A DNA stretch of 64,000 bases, from NCBI GenBank assembly GCA_001632425.1, contig KV425638.1, forward strand, positions 52,548 through 116,547. Direction: 5' to 3'. Position numbers and translations under genes: made by a program. A model generated the notes under the pieces. It was given only the letters and a program-made list of their open reading frames with translations, searched no databases and had not been told where the DNA came from. Positions 36,997 through 49,080 of the stretch are shown piece by piece. The stretch comes from Neolentinus lepideus HHB14362 ss-1. Taxonomy: Eukaryota; Basidiomycota; Agaricomycetes; Gloeophyllales; Gloeophyllaceae. Position 1 is the first letter of the stretch. Each line of letters starts with the position of its first letter.

Positions 36997-38513
36997 ATGC
37001 ACCATCCCGAATTTCCTGTGGTTACACTCCTGTGCGCTGCCCTGCTTCTTGTCCCTCTCCCATGGCATTTGCGGGCAAGAAATGTGGCGACGCTGTCCAT
37101 GATTGGCTGGCTCTTCGTCTTGAACGTGATCTATGCTGTGGATGCGATCGTTTGGGCAAATAATGTCAAGATCCTCGTCCCAGTGTGGTGTGATATAAGT
37201 GAGTACAATTGCCCTTGATCGACGTATAGAAACTTATACATTGCTTCAGCTACGAAGGTCATTGTCGGGGGCAACTTCGCGCTACCTGCAGCTTGTCTTT
37301 GCGTCTGTATTCATCTCGAAAAAGTCTCGTCAGTACGTGCTGCGCGAACGACATCACGAGAGAAGCGTAGACGTCAGATAATCGAGGGTTTGATGTGTTT
37401 TGGCATTCCCACGCTCTTCATGGCGTTGCGTACGTGGTCATGTGTATCTATTGCACATAACCCTGATTGACCCCTTATGTAGACTACATCGTCCAAGGTC
37501 ATCGTTTTGACATCATTGAAGACTTCGGTTGCCGGCCCACGATATATGCCTCTATTCCTGCCCTCATTCTGATGTGGGTCGTGCCTTTAGTTGTAGCAAC
37601 CCTTGCGCTCGGCTTTGCAGGTACGTCCCAGCCAGACCATGGTCCTCGCAGTTCCTGACGTATTCTCTTAGCACTCGCTCTCAAGCATTTCCTGGAGCGC
37701 CGCATATCCTTTGCCAAACACCTCGACAATCGCGCAGGCCTCTCGACTGCCAGATATCTTCGTCTAATCATGATGGCTGTCGTCGAGATGGTCATTGGCA
37801 TTGCTTTCACGGCTTACACCCTCTGGTTCAATACGCCAAACTTGCAGCCATGGACCAGCTGGGCTGATGTTCACTGGCATTTCTCTGCCATCGCTCAGTA
37901 CCCGACTGTTTTGTTGCCTCCAGCATTTCTCCGCGCTTATACCGTGCTTTGGTGGATGGTGCCGATATCTTCATTCATATTCGTGATTTTCTTTGCCTTC
38001 GGGGAGGACGCCATTGCCGAGTATAAGGCGTGTTTCTTGTGGATTTCCCGGAACGTCCTGAGGAGACAGCCTTCTCCTCGTTCCATCAAACATGACAAGA
38101 TGAGCTCTTTCCCCATGCAATGGTGAGATCAACGATTTCGGGTGTTACATCTGATGACTGATCTTGCCATATACAGGGCGAACGCTCGTACACCTGTTTC
38201 ATTACCCACGCCTCCTCCCGTGGCTACACTATCCGCCTCGTCCGCTCTTTCCATGTTGTCCGATTATAAGATCCCAATTTACTCGCCGTACAAGTCGCAG
38301 TCCGATGCCGGCTCCACCGCCAGCCTGTATTCGTCGCCAACTACCGATGGAGAGAAACGTCATTGCGAGTCCCGTGAATGTGAGGCCAGGTCATCGCCAC
38401 ATTCACCGACGTACATCGACAGTCCATGCACGACGCCCAAGTGCGATTTATCCTTTGATACATCGGGCGCAAATTCAGATTCTTCGTCATCGAGAGGCCA
38501 TGGTGTGGTCTGA
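36997..38513 (+). CDS. STE3: STE3-family pheromone receptor, copy 3
   Basis: The start chosen is the ATG at 36997 (MHHPEFPVVTLLCAALLLVP). An in-frame upstream extension exists, but receptor 4 starts at the equivalent place (FPHPELPV). Landmarks are LLVPLPWHLRARNVAT, VYAVDAIVWANN-like TM2 followed by VPVWCDI, LPAACLCVCIHLEKV, HYIVQGHRFDIIEDFGCRP, FLERRISFAKHLDN, TSWADVHWHFSAIAQYPTV and FIFVIFFAFGEDAIAEYKAC. Introns are short and in the same places as in the other copies. The Ser-rich tail ends in GHGVV. By TM2 and the GEDA motif it belongs with copy 4, a class distinct from copies 1, 2 and 5. A pheromone gene lies 0.7 kb downstream on the same strand. Confidence 0.93.
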
Positions 38514-39225
38514 GACCGCATGTGTGCTGTTTCCCGAAAACAAATCTGTATTTCTACCCTGGGCGTTGTATGTATTCTAATGGTATCAGCATTCTTACTT
38601 CACCGTTCCTTAGCCTTCCTATTTACGTATGCTGTATTTATCACGTTCGTTCCAAATTCCAATGCCTATTTTTCCACAAGTGCACTGAAAAGAGAATAGT
38701 GCATCTCGATTGTAGCGACCCCGGAGTCCCGGTGATTGCCAGGCCAGAGGGCCAATTTCGGAACAATGCCGCCAGTACTTGTGCAAGTTTCTCTTGCAGA
38801 AGTCTGTCTTGAGAAATCCTTGCCCCCAGTCTGGCCATATCTCCTCCTGTAGAGCGCTGAAGTGGCTACGAATGACCTCAAACCTTGAATTTAGGTCTCT
38901 TTGGTCACAATGAGGGGCCGCCACCGCCATTGACCCATCTCTATCGTTTGGCTCAATTCGTCCACAATGCTCACCATGCTGTCCTACTATGAAGTTCTCA
39001 CCACGGTCGACATTGTTCGAACATTTTCTATACCGCTCCCGTCTAACTCCTGGCAGTCCGGAATCTGTCCTCGCTCAGTATATAACACCTACCACCCCAT
39101 GACTCAGTACTCAGCATCTGCTACACGCGCCGCGCGACAACCGTCTATTGCGATATCTACTTCCTTAACTCAAACGTACTATCCCCTCTCGCTATAAGCC
39201 TGATATTAACGCGTTGTCCATCACC
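38514..39225. other. Spacer between receptor 3 and the first pheromone gene
   Basis: This includes the promoter of the pheromone gene at 39226. No other gene is supported. Confidence 0.4.
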
Positions 39226-39378
39226 ATGGATTCATTCGAGCCAATCATCTCTATCTCGAGCGCTGTCGAGGCTTTCGAGCCCGACGTCCAGAGTGTCGCC
39301 GCCGACATCACATCATCCGTCCCTATTGACTCTGAGTCGTGGGGTACGAAGACGGGTTTTTGGTGTACAATCGCCTAG
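39226..39378 (+). CDS. Lipopeptide mating pheromone precursor 1 (CTIA-type)
   Basis: This is a 50-residue intronless frame, below usual gene-finding cut-offs. It begins MDSFEPIISISS and ends ...SWGTKTGFWCTIA before TAG. The Cys four residues from the end is a CaaX box (CTIA), the farnesylation, AAX-proteolysis and carboxymethylation signal of fungal a-factor-like pheromones. An acidic pro-region (DVQSVAADITSS, DSES) precedes the likely mature peptide, which would start near the DSES stretch and end at the Cys. The mature ligand would act on a non-self STE3 receptor. It sits 0.7 kb downstream of receptor 3. Confidence 0.9.
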   Translation: MDSFEPIISISSAVEAFEPDVQSVAADITSSVPIDSESWGTKTGFWCTIA

Positions 39379-41181
39379 CCCACAAGAGTTATCTAATTAT
39401 CGACTGTCATGTATGTACGCCGAAGTCACTCTTGAGGAGATACATGCGCTAACGCTAGAGTTCAGTCTCTCCAAATCGAGATCGTCTCCTTCGTCAAGTC
39501 TGAGAACGAAAGATGAGCCACCCATGTTCTTCTGTATCTTCAAAACGGGTGCCGGGATCACTCTTTTCATTATTTAATATCCATCATCTATCCATGGCTT
39601 TCGGGATGTTGCGTAGATCTATCAGTCTGATGTTGTATTCCCGTAAATTGTATCCGTAGACAAAGTGTTTTATGTACCTATTTTCCTTCGTTTATTACTG
39701 GGAAGTCCCAAGCTAGCGTACTCTCCTCAAGTATGACGGGAAGACTACATCGCGAAGCGAATGTTATGAGAAAGTGTTGCCGCTGTAGATTTGCTAACGC
39801 ACGCGAGCGGTCGACTGGTGATGGACGTATGAAGGTCTGGAATACAACATGCTTCGCATTTCCGCTCATACGATTCAAAATGAGACTTGAATCCTTGTCA
39901 CTAAGCTCGCTCTTGTTCTGCAAAGCTAGGAGTGTCATTGACGTCCACTCGGACTAGGCCTCATGACGTGCAATCATCGCCTCTAGGAGATTGAATAAAG
40001 GGCCCCATATAATTTGTTCGCGGATTTGACGAATAACAGAACGAGACTGCGGAGTGCGGTACCGGTGTCGCAGCTGCGAAGCATATGGCCAAGTAGGACA
40101 TGAAATGCTCTGAAGAGTACTGAAGAGAGTCATTCTACTATATTTGTGCCTTCTGCTCCTCCATGGGTCGCTCGTTTGGCAGTGCGTACGAAGAAAAAAG
40201 AAAGAGCCCAGCACACGGTGGCTAGTGCTTACATTCCTCTCCATGTCATCCTACATAGTTTAATTCTCGTTGAAATACTACTGAGCGCATGTACGAAGCA
40301 ATAGCAGCGCACAAGGTAAGTTGTGGAAAGTACTGGCAACACTGCTAGCAGACGAGGTTTGCCATTATTCTCCAGACGCAGACTTTGGCGTTCACTTAGA
40401 GATCCACTGCTCAAGAAGACCAATGAAGGCGAAATGAAATATCCTTTGTGCATCGGTTCATGGAACGAAACTGCGTAGAATTCCCAAAGCTTATGACTGA
40501 TATCGCAGCTATGACTTCGGAAGCGTGTCGGAGTTCAGCTCCGACCTACATTACAATCGAAACCCATTTCACAGGCGGACAGACCTCATGGTGGGTACGA
40601 AGGGGACTGATAGAACGATGTTCGAAAAACATAGGCACCCAGAGACTAGTGTTAGTCCTAAGGCGCCGTATTAATGTATCCAGCACATGACCGGCACTTA
40701 CATATTGTGTCTTTGTCAGTGGTCTGAGTCTCACAATGTCGCCCTACATCGGTTGTGCCCACCGCGGATTAAGTCGGATACATAACGTTACTGAGCGAAC
40801 GCGCGAGGCAAAGGATGGATTCTGGCAGCACAGGCGCCACATCTCCGCCACACGTACGCGGCAATTTCCGGATGCGAATACATTCAATAGCAATAACGAT
40901 ACATGTAAAAAAAAGGTACTATGTCTACGGGGTCAGCGGGGAGAGGACGACAAAGGAGCAGCTGGGCTCCCGATAGACGGGATACAAATTTGGGCAAACT
41001 TCATCTTCATCAACGTTAGCGAAGCGAGTTAATATGGATACAGAGGCGAAAAGACTCGAAGAGCGGTGCTTGAGTGATGTGCTTAGAGATACACAATATG
41101 CGACGACTGTCAATAGCGTCAGAGGTGGTCAGGTGACTCGGATGGACAAAGGACGTACTGTGATGCATTGCTGCTTCTGAA
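39379..41181. other. Spacer between pheromone genes 1 and 2
   Basis: About 1.8 kb between the converging pheromone genes. Only short unrecognised frames on both strands. Confidence 0.4.
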
Positions 41182-41343
41182 TCAGGCTATAGTGCAATAG
41201 CTGCCAAAGCCCCAAAAACTGTCGTTGTCCGTTAGGACATCAGGCTGCGAGGTCGACGGGATCATCGCGGCAGACGAGCCTTCCGACCAAGTCATGTCAG
41301 AGGACGTCGTAAATGATAGGTCGATGGATGAGAATGCGTCCAT
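41182..41343 (-). CDS. Lipopeptide mating pheromone precursor 2 (CTIA-type)
   Basis: A 53-residue product starts at the ATG at 41343 (MDAFSSIDLSFTTSS) and ends ...NDSFWGFGSYCTIA before TGA. A longer in-frame upstream extension exists, but the family start is MD[SAT][FY]. The CTIA CaaX box, the acidic pro-region (DVLTDND) and the aromatic-rich end preceding the Cys fit a farnesylated pheromone. The likely mature part begins near DNDS. It converges with pheromone gene 1. Confidence 0.9.
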   Translation of the reverse strand: MDAFSSIDLSFTTSSDMTWSEGSSAAMIPSTSQPDVLTDNDSFWGFGSYCTIA

Positions 41344-42204
41344 TGGTGTAGTCGATTGGAGGTGGTTTGGATAAATGAGTGAGGACGATAGAACGAAAAG
41401 CGCAGGTGCCTTCAAGGCGACGCTGAAAGCTGCTGTGGGCTGGGAGTTTTACAACGAATATACGCTACCGAAGTAAGACCAGAGTCAGTCTATATACCTC
41501 CATGCTGTTTAACTGATCAGGATAAACAATGGTAATCTAGCTGAAAATCCCATTGCTGAGACACAAATTCTTGATAAAAAGTGACTCAAGCCACAATAGC
41601 ACTAAGCCTTTCCCGGGTGTATGCCTGAACACGCTGCACAATATCTGTACCCTATTTTCTTCGACAGAGACACGGGGATCAGGATTACCGAGTAAATGCC
41701 TGTTAGAGAACAAAGGAGAGACTAGCATTATCAAGCCGAATATGGCAGGTGCCGGATCACAGGAGGTATTTGCCGAAAGTTCCACGATTCCTCTTCAGGA
41801 AGTGTGCCTACTCAAAATAGCCATGTGACCGTGACCAGCCACAATGCTTCCGACGCCTGCTCAGACCGCGCATAGGTTGCCCTCTACCCCAATCTCCTCA
41901 TGCTCCCCGACAGCACAAGAAAGCAAAATACAGTCTGGTATTGTAATACCTCATGCTAATACTAAATGAGCGGCCTTCAAAGTCCGGAGCTGTCCGGATT
42001 TACGGCTGCAGGCTTTCCGATACATGCTACTGCAAAAGTTTGCTCATACGATGTTCCACTAAATGCCTGCAAGAAGCATGGATCCGTGCAAATTTTTGGT
42101 AATTCTGCGGCAGAATAGTCGTGTATGTTCCTAGACAACATACTGTGTAATGTCAATTATGCTGCGGTCAGAAGAGCATACAGCTGGCATTGCAGCCACG
42201 ATAG
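41344..42204. other. Upstream flank of pheromone gene 2
   Basis: Promoter side of the minus-strand pheromone gene. No supported gene. Confidence 0.35.
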
Positions 42205-43040
42205 TGAGGTGTCTGGTCCATGCAGCGTACAAATCAAGCCACGTTTGCATTGTTTTTTCTAGAGCTACGTGCCAGTCCATCACAACGAAGAAGCAGAGAG
42301 TTGGGGGTGTACTGATTCGAAGACTCAGGCTCGTTTAAACTTGTGAAGACATCTCGGCAGCTACGTATTCGCCTTCCGGGTACAGTCTAAGAGAACGACG
42401 AGGTCCTTCCGACAGTGCAATTACTGCGCCGCCTATTGTCAGCCCAATTTCTTATGTGAACGTTATCGGCCGAAGCCTCACGCAAACCCATTCGCGACAA
42501 GGTGCGGATCGGTTGAGCGCCAGGAGCATGAGAATGCGCAAAGCTCCGCGTTATATTATGGCTTGTCCCTTGGCTTGCAAGGTGCACCATGAAATCCTCG
42601 GTACCTGCGCGGCGTGAATATCTTGATTTTTGAGTTTTGATTTTTGCTGCAGGTGATTACAAGGTATAATCCCGCAATCCGGTGCAATGCGAGAGGCGTG
42701 ATCGAGACGGCGCGTGTTACTACTACAAGAGCGGGGAGGCAGTCGATCACAAGTGAATCAGTCGAGAGACACGAGTGAATCAGTCGAGACACTATCGAGA
42801 CGCGGCATGTTACTGCTACAAGAGCGAGGAGGCAGTCAATAACGAGTGAAATCATCCTAGCGAGAGGCGATTCAGATTCGGTGGCGTAACGCGAGTACGA
42901 AGAACAGTATCAGAAACTTGAAACCAGACTTTGGGAAAGAGGTGCTGCGATTACTTGCTTTCTTCATCTCTCTCCTCAGCTTGCATTGTACGTCAAAGGC
43001 TTTATTTTACTCCAAGCCGCAATGCTGCAAGAGTGAAATT
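42205..43040 (+). repeat. Diverged repeat block, copy A
   Basis: This shares ordered blocks with 43796-44125 and 44165-44810: CTCGGCAGCTACGTATT, GTGAACGTTATC, GAGCGCCAGGAGCATG, GGTGATTACAAGGTA, TACTACAAGAGCG, and GAAACTTGAAACCAGACTTT near 42917. No conserved protein frame is maintained across copies, so it looks like a non-coding or decayed repeat. Confidence 0.65.
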
Positions 43041-43795
43041 CTTTCCCAAATCTCGCACCCTCTCCATTTGACAGTAATAGCGGGAATTTCACTACGACCC
43101 GTCCATCTCTTAAGCTCTCAAGCTCGATTTGTCTAGCGTGGAATGTCATACGAAATTGGACGGAAACGATGGAACAAAGGAACCAAAGCGGCGCCATTGT
43201 GGCAGGATGCCTCGGGGACGAAGCCACGATGGCCGGCCGCCACCCCATTTCGGGACGGATACCGATGGAGAACAAAGGAGAGGGCACGTGGGACTGCTGC
43301 TGTCACGTTTTACTGTCGGAGATTAAATGTATGATGGGATCTCCGAGCCACTACCTCCTAGCTACGTGCTTCTCTTGCGACACATGCTGACGGACCTGCT
43401 GGTGTAGGAAGCTAGTAAACACTTTCTCTCCTTCACGAGTACTGTAAGTATTTTTCTCTGATGGGTCCAAGGCCCGAAACGTCCATCACTCGCAACGAGA
43501 CTACACTTCTTCTGTGATACTACTTCCCCATGAACCAGAGGAAGATTCAAACTGAATACTATGTCGCCACGAGCGAAAGATGACGAGTCAGCCCCACTGC
43601 CACCGCCAATTTCCTAAAAATTGTTCGCTACAAAATGCAGCTTGCCTTGGGTCCCTTTCACATCGTCCGTCGAAATCGACATGAATACCACATAGCGACG
43701 AGCGCCGTCTTCATTTCACTTCAGGCAGAGATGATGACATGCCGCGAGCCTTACGTTCGCGTGAGCGTTCCTACGATCAAGTAAATTCCCTGGCA

Positions 43796-44125
43796 TGCCA
43801 TACAAGCGCAGCGTCTGGACCACCCAGCGTACAGATCGAGCCATGTTTGCATTGTTCTCTCCAGGTCTATCACAACTTCTGAAGACACCTCGGCAGCTGC
43901 GTATTAGAACCTTCGAGGTACAGCGCAAGAGAACGACGAGAGCGCAAGAACTGCGCCTCCTATTGTCAGTACAATTTCTCGTGTGAACGTTATCAGCCCG
44001 AGTTCGCCATGAACGGCCCAATTCGCAAGGTGCGAATTTGTTGAGCGCCAGGAGCATGGTTGTTCGCTTGCAAGGTACGCTCAATATTTGAACATCTGAA
44101 TTTTGAGACCAACAGGTGATTAACG
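43796..44125 (+). repeat. Diverged repeat block, copy B (partial)
   Basis: This contains the first half of the unit seen at 42205: TCGGCAGCTGCGTATT, GAGAACGACGAG, GTGAACGTTATCAG, TTGAGCGCCAGGAGCATG and CTTGCAAGGTACGC, in the same order and orientation. Confidence 0.65.
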
Positions 44126-44164
44126 CAATCTAATGCAGCGACAACATGTGAGTCACAGAAAGAG

Positions 44165-44810
44165 CAAGTTTATCACGATTCCTGGCAGCTGCGTATTTGA
44201 ACCGACGAGGCCCTTCCGACAATGCCAATACTGCACTTCCTATTGTCAATGCAAACACTGCGCCTCCTACTGTCAGACCAATTTCCCATGCAAACGTTAT
44301 CAGCCCGAGTTCGCCGACAATGGTCCGCAATGCAACCCCATTATCCCCCCATCCCTCCATCCACGCATTCCAAAGTGCCGATGTATTGCCAAGGAGCATG
44401 AGAATATACGAAACGTCTGGCTTGCAAGGTACGCCATGGAAACCCTCGGTTCCGGCACGACTCGAATATTCGAAATTTCAATTCTGAGGCTTGCAGATGA
44501 TTACAAGGTAGGATTCCGCAATCTGGTGCAAGAGACACGATCGAGACCGCGCATGTTGCTACTACAAGAGCGAAGAGGCAAAAATGGCACGAAATGAAAT
44601 CAATCCTAGCGAGAGGGGAAGAACAATGATCAAGATACGGTGGTATAACGCGAGTACGAAGAGGTAAGTGCAGTATAAGCAGAAACTTGAAGCCTGACTT
44701 TAGGAAAGAGGTGTTGCGATCACTTGCTTCCTTCATCTCTTTTGCACGCCGTGGGTCGCCACAGAACGCAGCTCGCTTTGTCCGTAAAAGTCTTCATTTC
44801 ACCCCTGGCT
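44165..44810 (+). repeat. Diverged repeat block, copy C
   Basis: Same unit as copy A: GGCAGCTGCGTATTTGAACC, AAACGTTATCAGCCCGAGTT, CTTGCAAGGTACGCCATG, GATTACAAGGTA, CTACTACAAGAGCGAAGAGG, and GAAACTTGAAGCCTGACTTT near 44681. An internal short duplication, ACTGC(A/G)C(T/C)TCCTA, occurs at about 44230-44275. Confidence 0.65.
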
Positions 44811-45494
44811 CCTTCAAGGCGTTACATGTGAATGTTTGCTCGACCTCAACGTGCACAGTACAGGCCTCTTCTTAGTAACATTTCGACAGACAGAAAAGAG
44901 TAGTCTTCTCATGGTAAGACATATGCATACTATATTTCGCTTAACGCGACATCCAGAGCCCGTTCTACACCACCAAATTGTGAAATTCAACTTCCATAAC
45001 TTCATTAATATTAGACATGCTCCAAATTGCCTCCGGCCTTCGCCTTTGTTCGACGACTCAGGGTACTATGCATCTATCATGCTCGATGCTGCTTGGAATT
45101 GGGGAATGGACGCGGGGGGCTAGCTCTGCCCATTGTTCCAGCTCTTCCCCACCGGCACTAGCCATGCGTAACATCTGGACGCCGTTAGTCCGTTGTTGAC
45201 CTACTTGACCGCATTGCAGGGGACTAAACATAAACAAATCCTCAGAATCCGGATCTGTAACGTTTCAGAGAAAGATTTCTAGGTCAAATATCAAGCGAAA
45301 GGATACTGCTTTGATTGGTATACAAAGTGCTGAATCTAGGAGAAAAGTAACGAAAGGTATAACAAAGCTACAGATCAGAGTGAGACTGATAATGATACAC
45401 AAATAACTCGAATATATATGCAGTTTATCGGACCATTCAATGGTACGCTGTTGACCATCCGTGGAAAGGAGAGGAGAGAGATCTGACGTATGGG
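44811..45494. other. 3' flank of receptor 4
   Basis: Mostly without coding signal. It contains a 35-codon minus-strand frame ending in RCIVP (45058-45165), discussed among the rejected items. Confidence 0.35.
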
Positions 45495-46941
45495 TCATGC
45501 GAGATGATGTAGGGCGGGGAGTGGTTGCTGGCCAAGACCGTATGCGTGCAAATCTTGCTCAGAGTCATCCTGCGAGTATAACGAGGACGACGATGGAACG
45601 TGACACCCATAAGGCGAAGAGATCGCATATGAAGTCAATTGGCCTGAGTCTTTCGCTGAAGAGGCATCAGTGTAGACGTTACTCTCCGTCTGCTGCTTCT
45701 CTGGGTCCCTCTTTGGGAAAACGGTTGTTATGGGTAAAGGAATCCTGTCGAAGTAGAGTGAACAAAGGTTTCGTCGACCTAGTGCGTCGTACTTACCTTC
45801 GCGATGTAGCGCGCATACTGGAGGAAGGCTTCTCGCTCACTTTACGCCTGAGCACGACACGGCGCACCCATCGTATGACCTTGCCATACTCCTTGAAAGC
45901 TTCTTCGCCGAGACCGAAAAACAAAAAGAATATGTAGGACGAGACGGGCAACGCCCACCATATAACCATTTCATCGCGCCGGATACTGGGTGTCAGGAAG
46001 ACGGAAGGCCACTGGCCAATCCGAGAGAAGTTGGAATGGACGTCCGCCCAGCTGGTATAAGGGCGAAGTCCAACGGAGACGTTGCTGTAGACATTGAACG
46101 CGTTGATAGAGGTGCCTAGGACCATCTCGACGACGGACATTGCGATGAGACGGATGTACCGATTGCTAGTCAAAGCGGAGCCGTTATTTTGGAGATGCTT
46201 GCCGAAATCGATGCGTCTCCGGATGAAATGAGTGAGCGCCATGGCTGATGGCAAATGATGTTTAGGAACGCTTCAGAAACAGATAGAAAACTTGGGAGAG
46301 CGCACCGGCGTATATTAGAGTAATCGTAGAGAGCAACAGAGGGGGAAAATAGAGGATGAAGATGGCAGCGATTGAATTGTATATCGCCGGTTGGCAGCCG
46401 ATGTTTTCAATGATATCGAACCGATGCCCTTGCACAACATAGTCTAGGGCTCAAATCAGCAATGTAAATGGAAGGACACAGATGTGAAACGTACGAAGAA
46501 TCATAAATACGACGGGAAGGCCAAAGCACATGCAACTATCAAAGATCATACGTCTGACCCGGTCACGATGGTCTAGCCGCGCATTTCGAGAGGAAGAGAC
46601 GAGTTCCAAGTGTTTACAGATACAAGTTGTAGCGGCAGGAAGGGCGTATGAGGCACCGATATAGATCTTAGTGGCTTCAGATACCGGTTAACAGCGTAGA
46701 AGAGGAGGTAGTCATGGAGTATAGTACTCACTAATGTCACACCAGACGGGAATCCGAATGATGATGTTGCCTGCCCAGACGATGCTGTTGACCGCATTAA
46801 CAACATTTATAACAAAAAGCCAGAGCATGATAGCTATTGTAGCGATGTTCCTCGCTCGCCAATGCCATGGCAAAGGAAAGAGGACTAGAAAGGCAGCGAG
46901 GAAAGCGCCAACGGGCAGTTCAGGATGGGGAAACGGAGCCA
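45495..46941 (-). CDS. STE3: STE3-family pheromone receptor, copy 4
   Basis: The ATG at 46941 gives MAPFPHPELPVGAFLAAFLV, then LFPLPWHWRARNIATI, VVNAVNSIVWAGNIIIRIPVWCDI (split here as TM2 and loop), the QGHRFDIIENIGCQ-like region around 46420, FIRRRIDFGKHLQNN, YTSWADVHSNFSRIGQWPSV and YIFFLFFGLGEEAFKEYGK. An intron with GTAAGT donor at about 45797 leads to a last exon of roughly 80 codons (PLPITTVFPKRDPEKQQ... to ALHHLA) with stop TGA at 45495-45497. Class: closest to copy 3 (shared HPEFPV/HPELPV start, IVWA, GE(D/E)A). It is separated from the nearest pheromone gene on its 5' side by 2.1 kb. Confidence 0.92.
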
Positions 46942-47569
46942 TAGCACAAGGGGGCCGAGCGTGCAAAACTGCAAACCGTAGTGAGGATATATGAACCAAT
47001 TTGCCATCTTGCAAGTCGACAAAGGAACTGCGCGTGAACAATGGTTGGTGATGAATAGTAGGAGCCTTGCCTTTCGAGACCGTAATAGGCGACTGAGCAC
47101 GTGACTGTGACGCGTGAGAACGTCTCTTCAACGTGTTGGGCTTCATGTTCGCCCAGGCTTGCAACAAACTTGTTTAGCCAGCGGGGGATCCACTGAAGAG
47201 ACTGCTTCGATTTGAGCACATGCAACCCACTTTTCTCAAAGCACCGATGCTAGGTATCGCAGATCTCTGATTATAATGATTTGGCTGCGGCTCTCAAAGC
47301 ATGAAAATCGGATTCGAATGCAATCTCATCTAGAGACGGATACAGAGGCATACAACAAAACGCTAGTAAGTATATGTACAGTTCACCAACTGAGTGGCTG
47401 ATCCCGAATGTTACAAACAGAGGAACATGATAGCAGTAGAAACAGAACGAATAACTATATTTTGGTTAGTGATTACTCTGCTGGAGATTCAGATGAGACT
47501 GACATTAACGAGAGACGAACGCCATGGTGATTAGGTCTGTCGTATGTGCTTATTGGTTCGCGGGCATCC

Positions 47570-47890
47570 TCGCCCATCCAGCATATCTCCACCGATTCCG
47601 GAACACTCATCTCGACGTTCAAGAGCAGGCCTGACGCTCCTCCGATTATGATCAAGCTGTTTAGGCTGTCAACACTCAGCAAGTCCTCATGCACATGTTC
47701 ATCACGAGATTAATAGATCCTTTGTAGCCTTCTGCTCTAATCATGAAGCTTAAGCTTTGAACCCGCAGCACTCGATTTCCTCTGAATTATGCAGGACCAT
47801 TCCAACGCTGCATTCTCTTTGAATCCGAATACGACCTGCAACAACCCAAGGCCAGCATACGGTAATAAAAATTTGAAAAGCATCGATATT
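47570..47890 (+). repeat. Segmental duplication, left copy
   Basis: Shared with 50118-50460 in the same orientation: CACCGATTCCGGA, CACATGTTCAT, GAGATTA, ATGAAGCTTAAGCTTTGAA against TATGAAGCTTTGAA, CCGCAGC, and CATCGATATTGAATG against CATCGGTATGGAATG. No protein frame is conserved. The two copies flank pheromone gene 3. Confidence 0.6.
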
Positions 47891-48877
47891 GAATGTGTGC
47901 AAGGGTTGACGAAGGGGTTAATATGTTCCTGCCTGAGATTCGTTCGGTGACGCACACGCACGGAACTATTATCGATGCGCTCAGAGCTCGCCCTCCTGCA
48001 CATGATGGAAACATTGTGCATGTGCTGCCCACATATCAACAGCAAATCCCTCCGCCGCTCGGGCACAAGTCTTGGATCCCTTCTACCCCGCACCCTACGA
48101 AGCCGCTCGGGGAGTAACTGTTCATTCTCAATTGAGCTCCGAACCTCGTGCGAGTCTTGGACTGATAAAGTCAACATGTTCTCAAACGATGCCTCAACAG
48201 CTGTCCCTTCCACCCCGCGCAGGGATTCTTCATCTTACCTTGCTGGTCCACAGGGGAAAACTGTCGCAATGGACATGGACGAGTTGTCTATCATCACCAC
48301 TCACTCTGGCGGAACCAAAGCTTTACGGTACGCAATGCCGGGAATTTCAGCTCTCCACACATACTCTGCGTAGCCTCCGACTCGGCATGCGCCTGGAACT
48401 ACCCGGCCATAATTCAAAGTGGGCCGACGCTTAAGCTGATTCCACTCGCGGTTTCTCTCTCTGCAAAGTCCGAACTCGTACGCGTATGTCTCCTCTCGCT
48501 TTTCTTTCGTGCGGCCGAATGGACGCATGCACGTGTGTTGCATGAAGTTGTCGCGTCGTCTCTCCATTTGAGTGACCGTCGCCTATCTCCACTTCATCGA
48601 CGCATCCTTACGCCTTGATCAAGAAAAATCACAGTTGCTAATATTCCCCCGCATCTCCCGTCAAATACAGCGCCCATATAATTCTACTCTGCACTCCATA
48701 AATTACACTCTTCCGGGTATAAATATGGCAATAAGGATAAAGATCTAGACGACTCTTTCAACATATGTTTCGTCAGGAGGAGGCGTGTCGAACTTACGAT
48801 CAGGTAGGAAAGTGCATCAAATGTAGCGTAGAAGAGGTATTATTGGACGATGATGAAAGAGATAGGCTGGCGTGATA

Positions 48878-48945
48878 GAATAGGAGGGGTATCCTGAAAT
48901 AGGGAGGGTATCCTAGAATAGAGCGGGTATCCTAGAATCCGGGTA
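48878..48945 (+). repeat. Short tandem repeat, about 19-20 bp period
   Basis: Three to four imperfect copies of a unit GAATAGRGNGGGTATCCTA follow each other. The repeat lies 3' of pheromone gene 3 (minus strand). Confidence 0.8.
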
Positions 48946-49080
48946 TAGGTGCGTCTTCAGAGTTCAGACCATCCCCAGGATGCTGACTCGGATACTCGAA
49001 CAATACATAGTAAAAGCGGAAAAGTGGAGGCTATATATAATCAGGATACTTCAATAAACCAAAAGACGAATACTCACAGG

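Larger units (their letters stand above)
46942..49080. other. Spacer between receptor 4 and pheromone gene 3
   Basis: No supported gene. It contains one copy of a segmental duplication (47570-47890) and a short tandem repeat (48878-48945). Confidence 0.4.

Noticed and set aside
42387..44597. Protein frames with CQYCAAYCQ-type Cys repeats (for example 44133-44597 +) inside the repeat blocks
   Set aside because: The Cys pattern arises from short DNA duplications and is not preserved in frame in the other copies, so I do not call a gene.
45058..45165. Minus-strand 35-codon frame ending Arg-Cys-Ile-Val-Pro downstream of receptor 4, a possible fifth pheromone
   Set aside because: The start lacks the MD[SAT][FY] signature, the final Pro is a poor CaaX residue, and there is no acidic-to-aromatic mature-peptide pattern. 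Probably chance.
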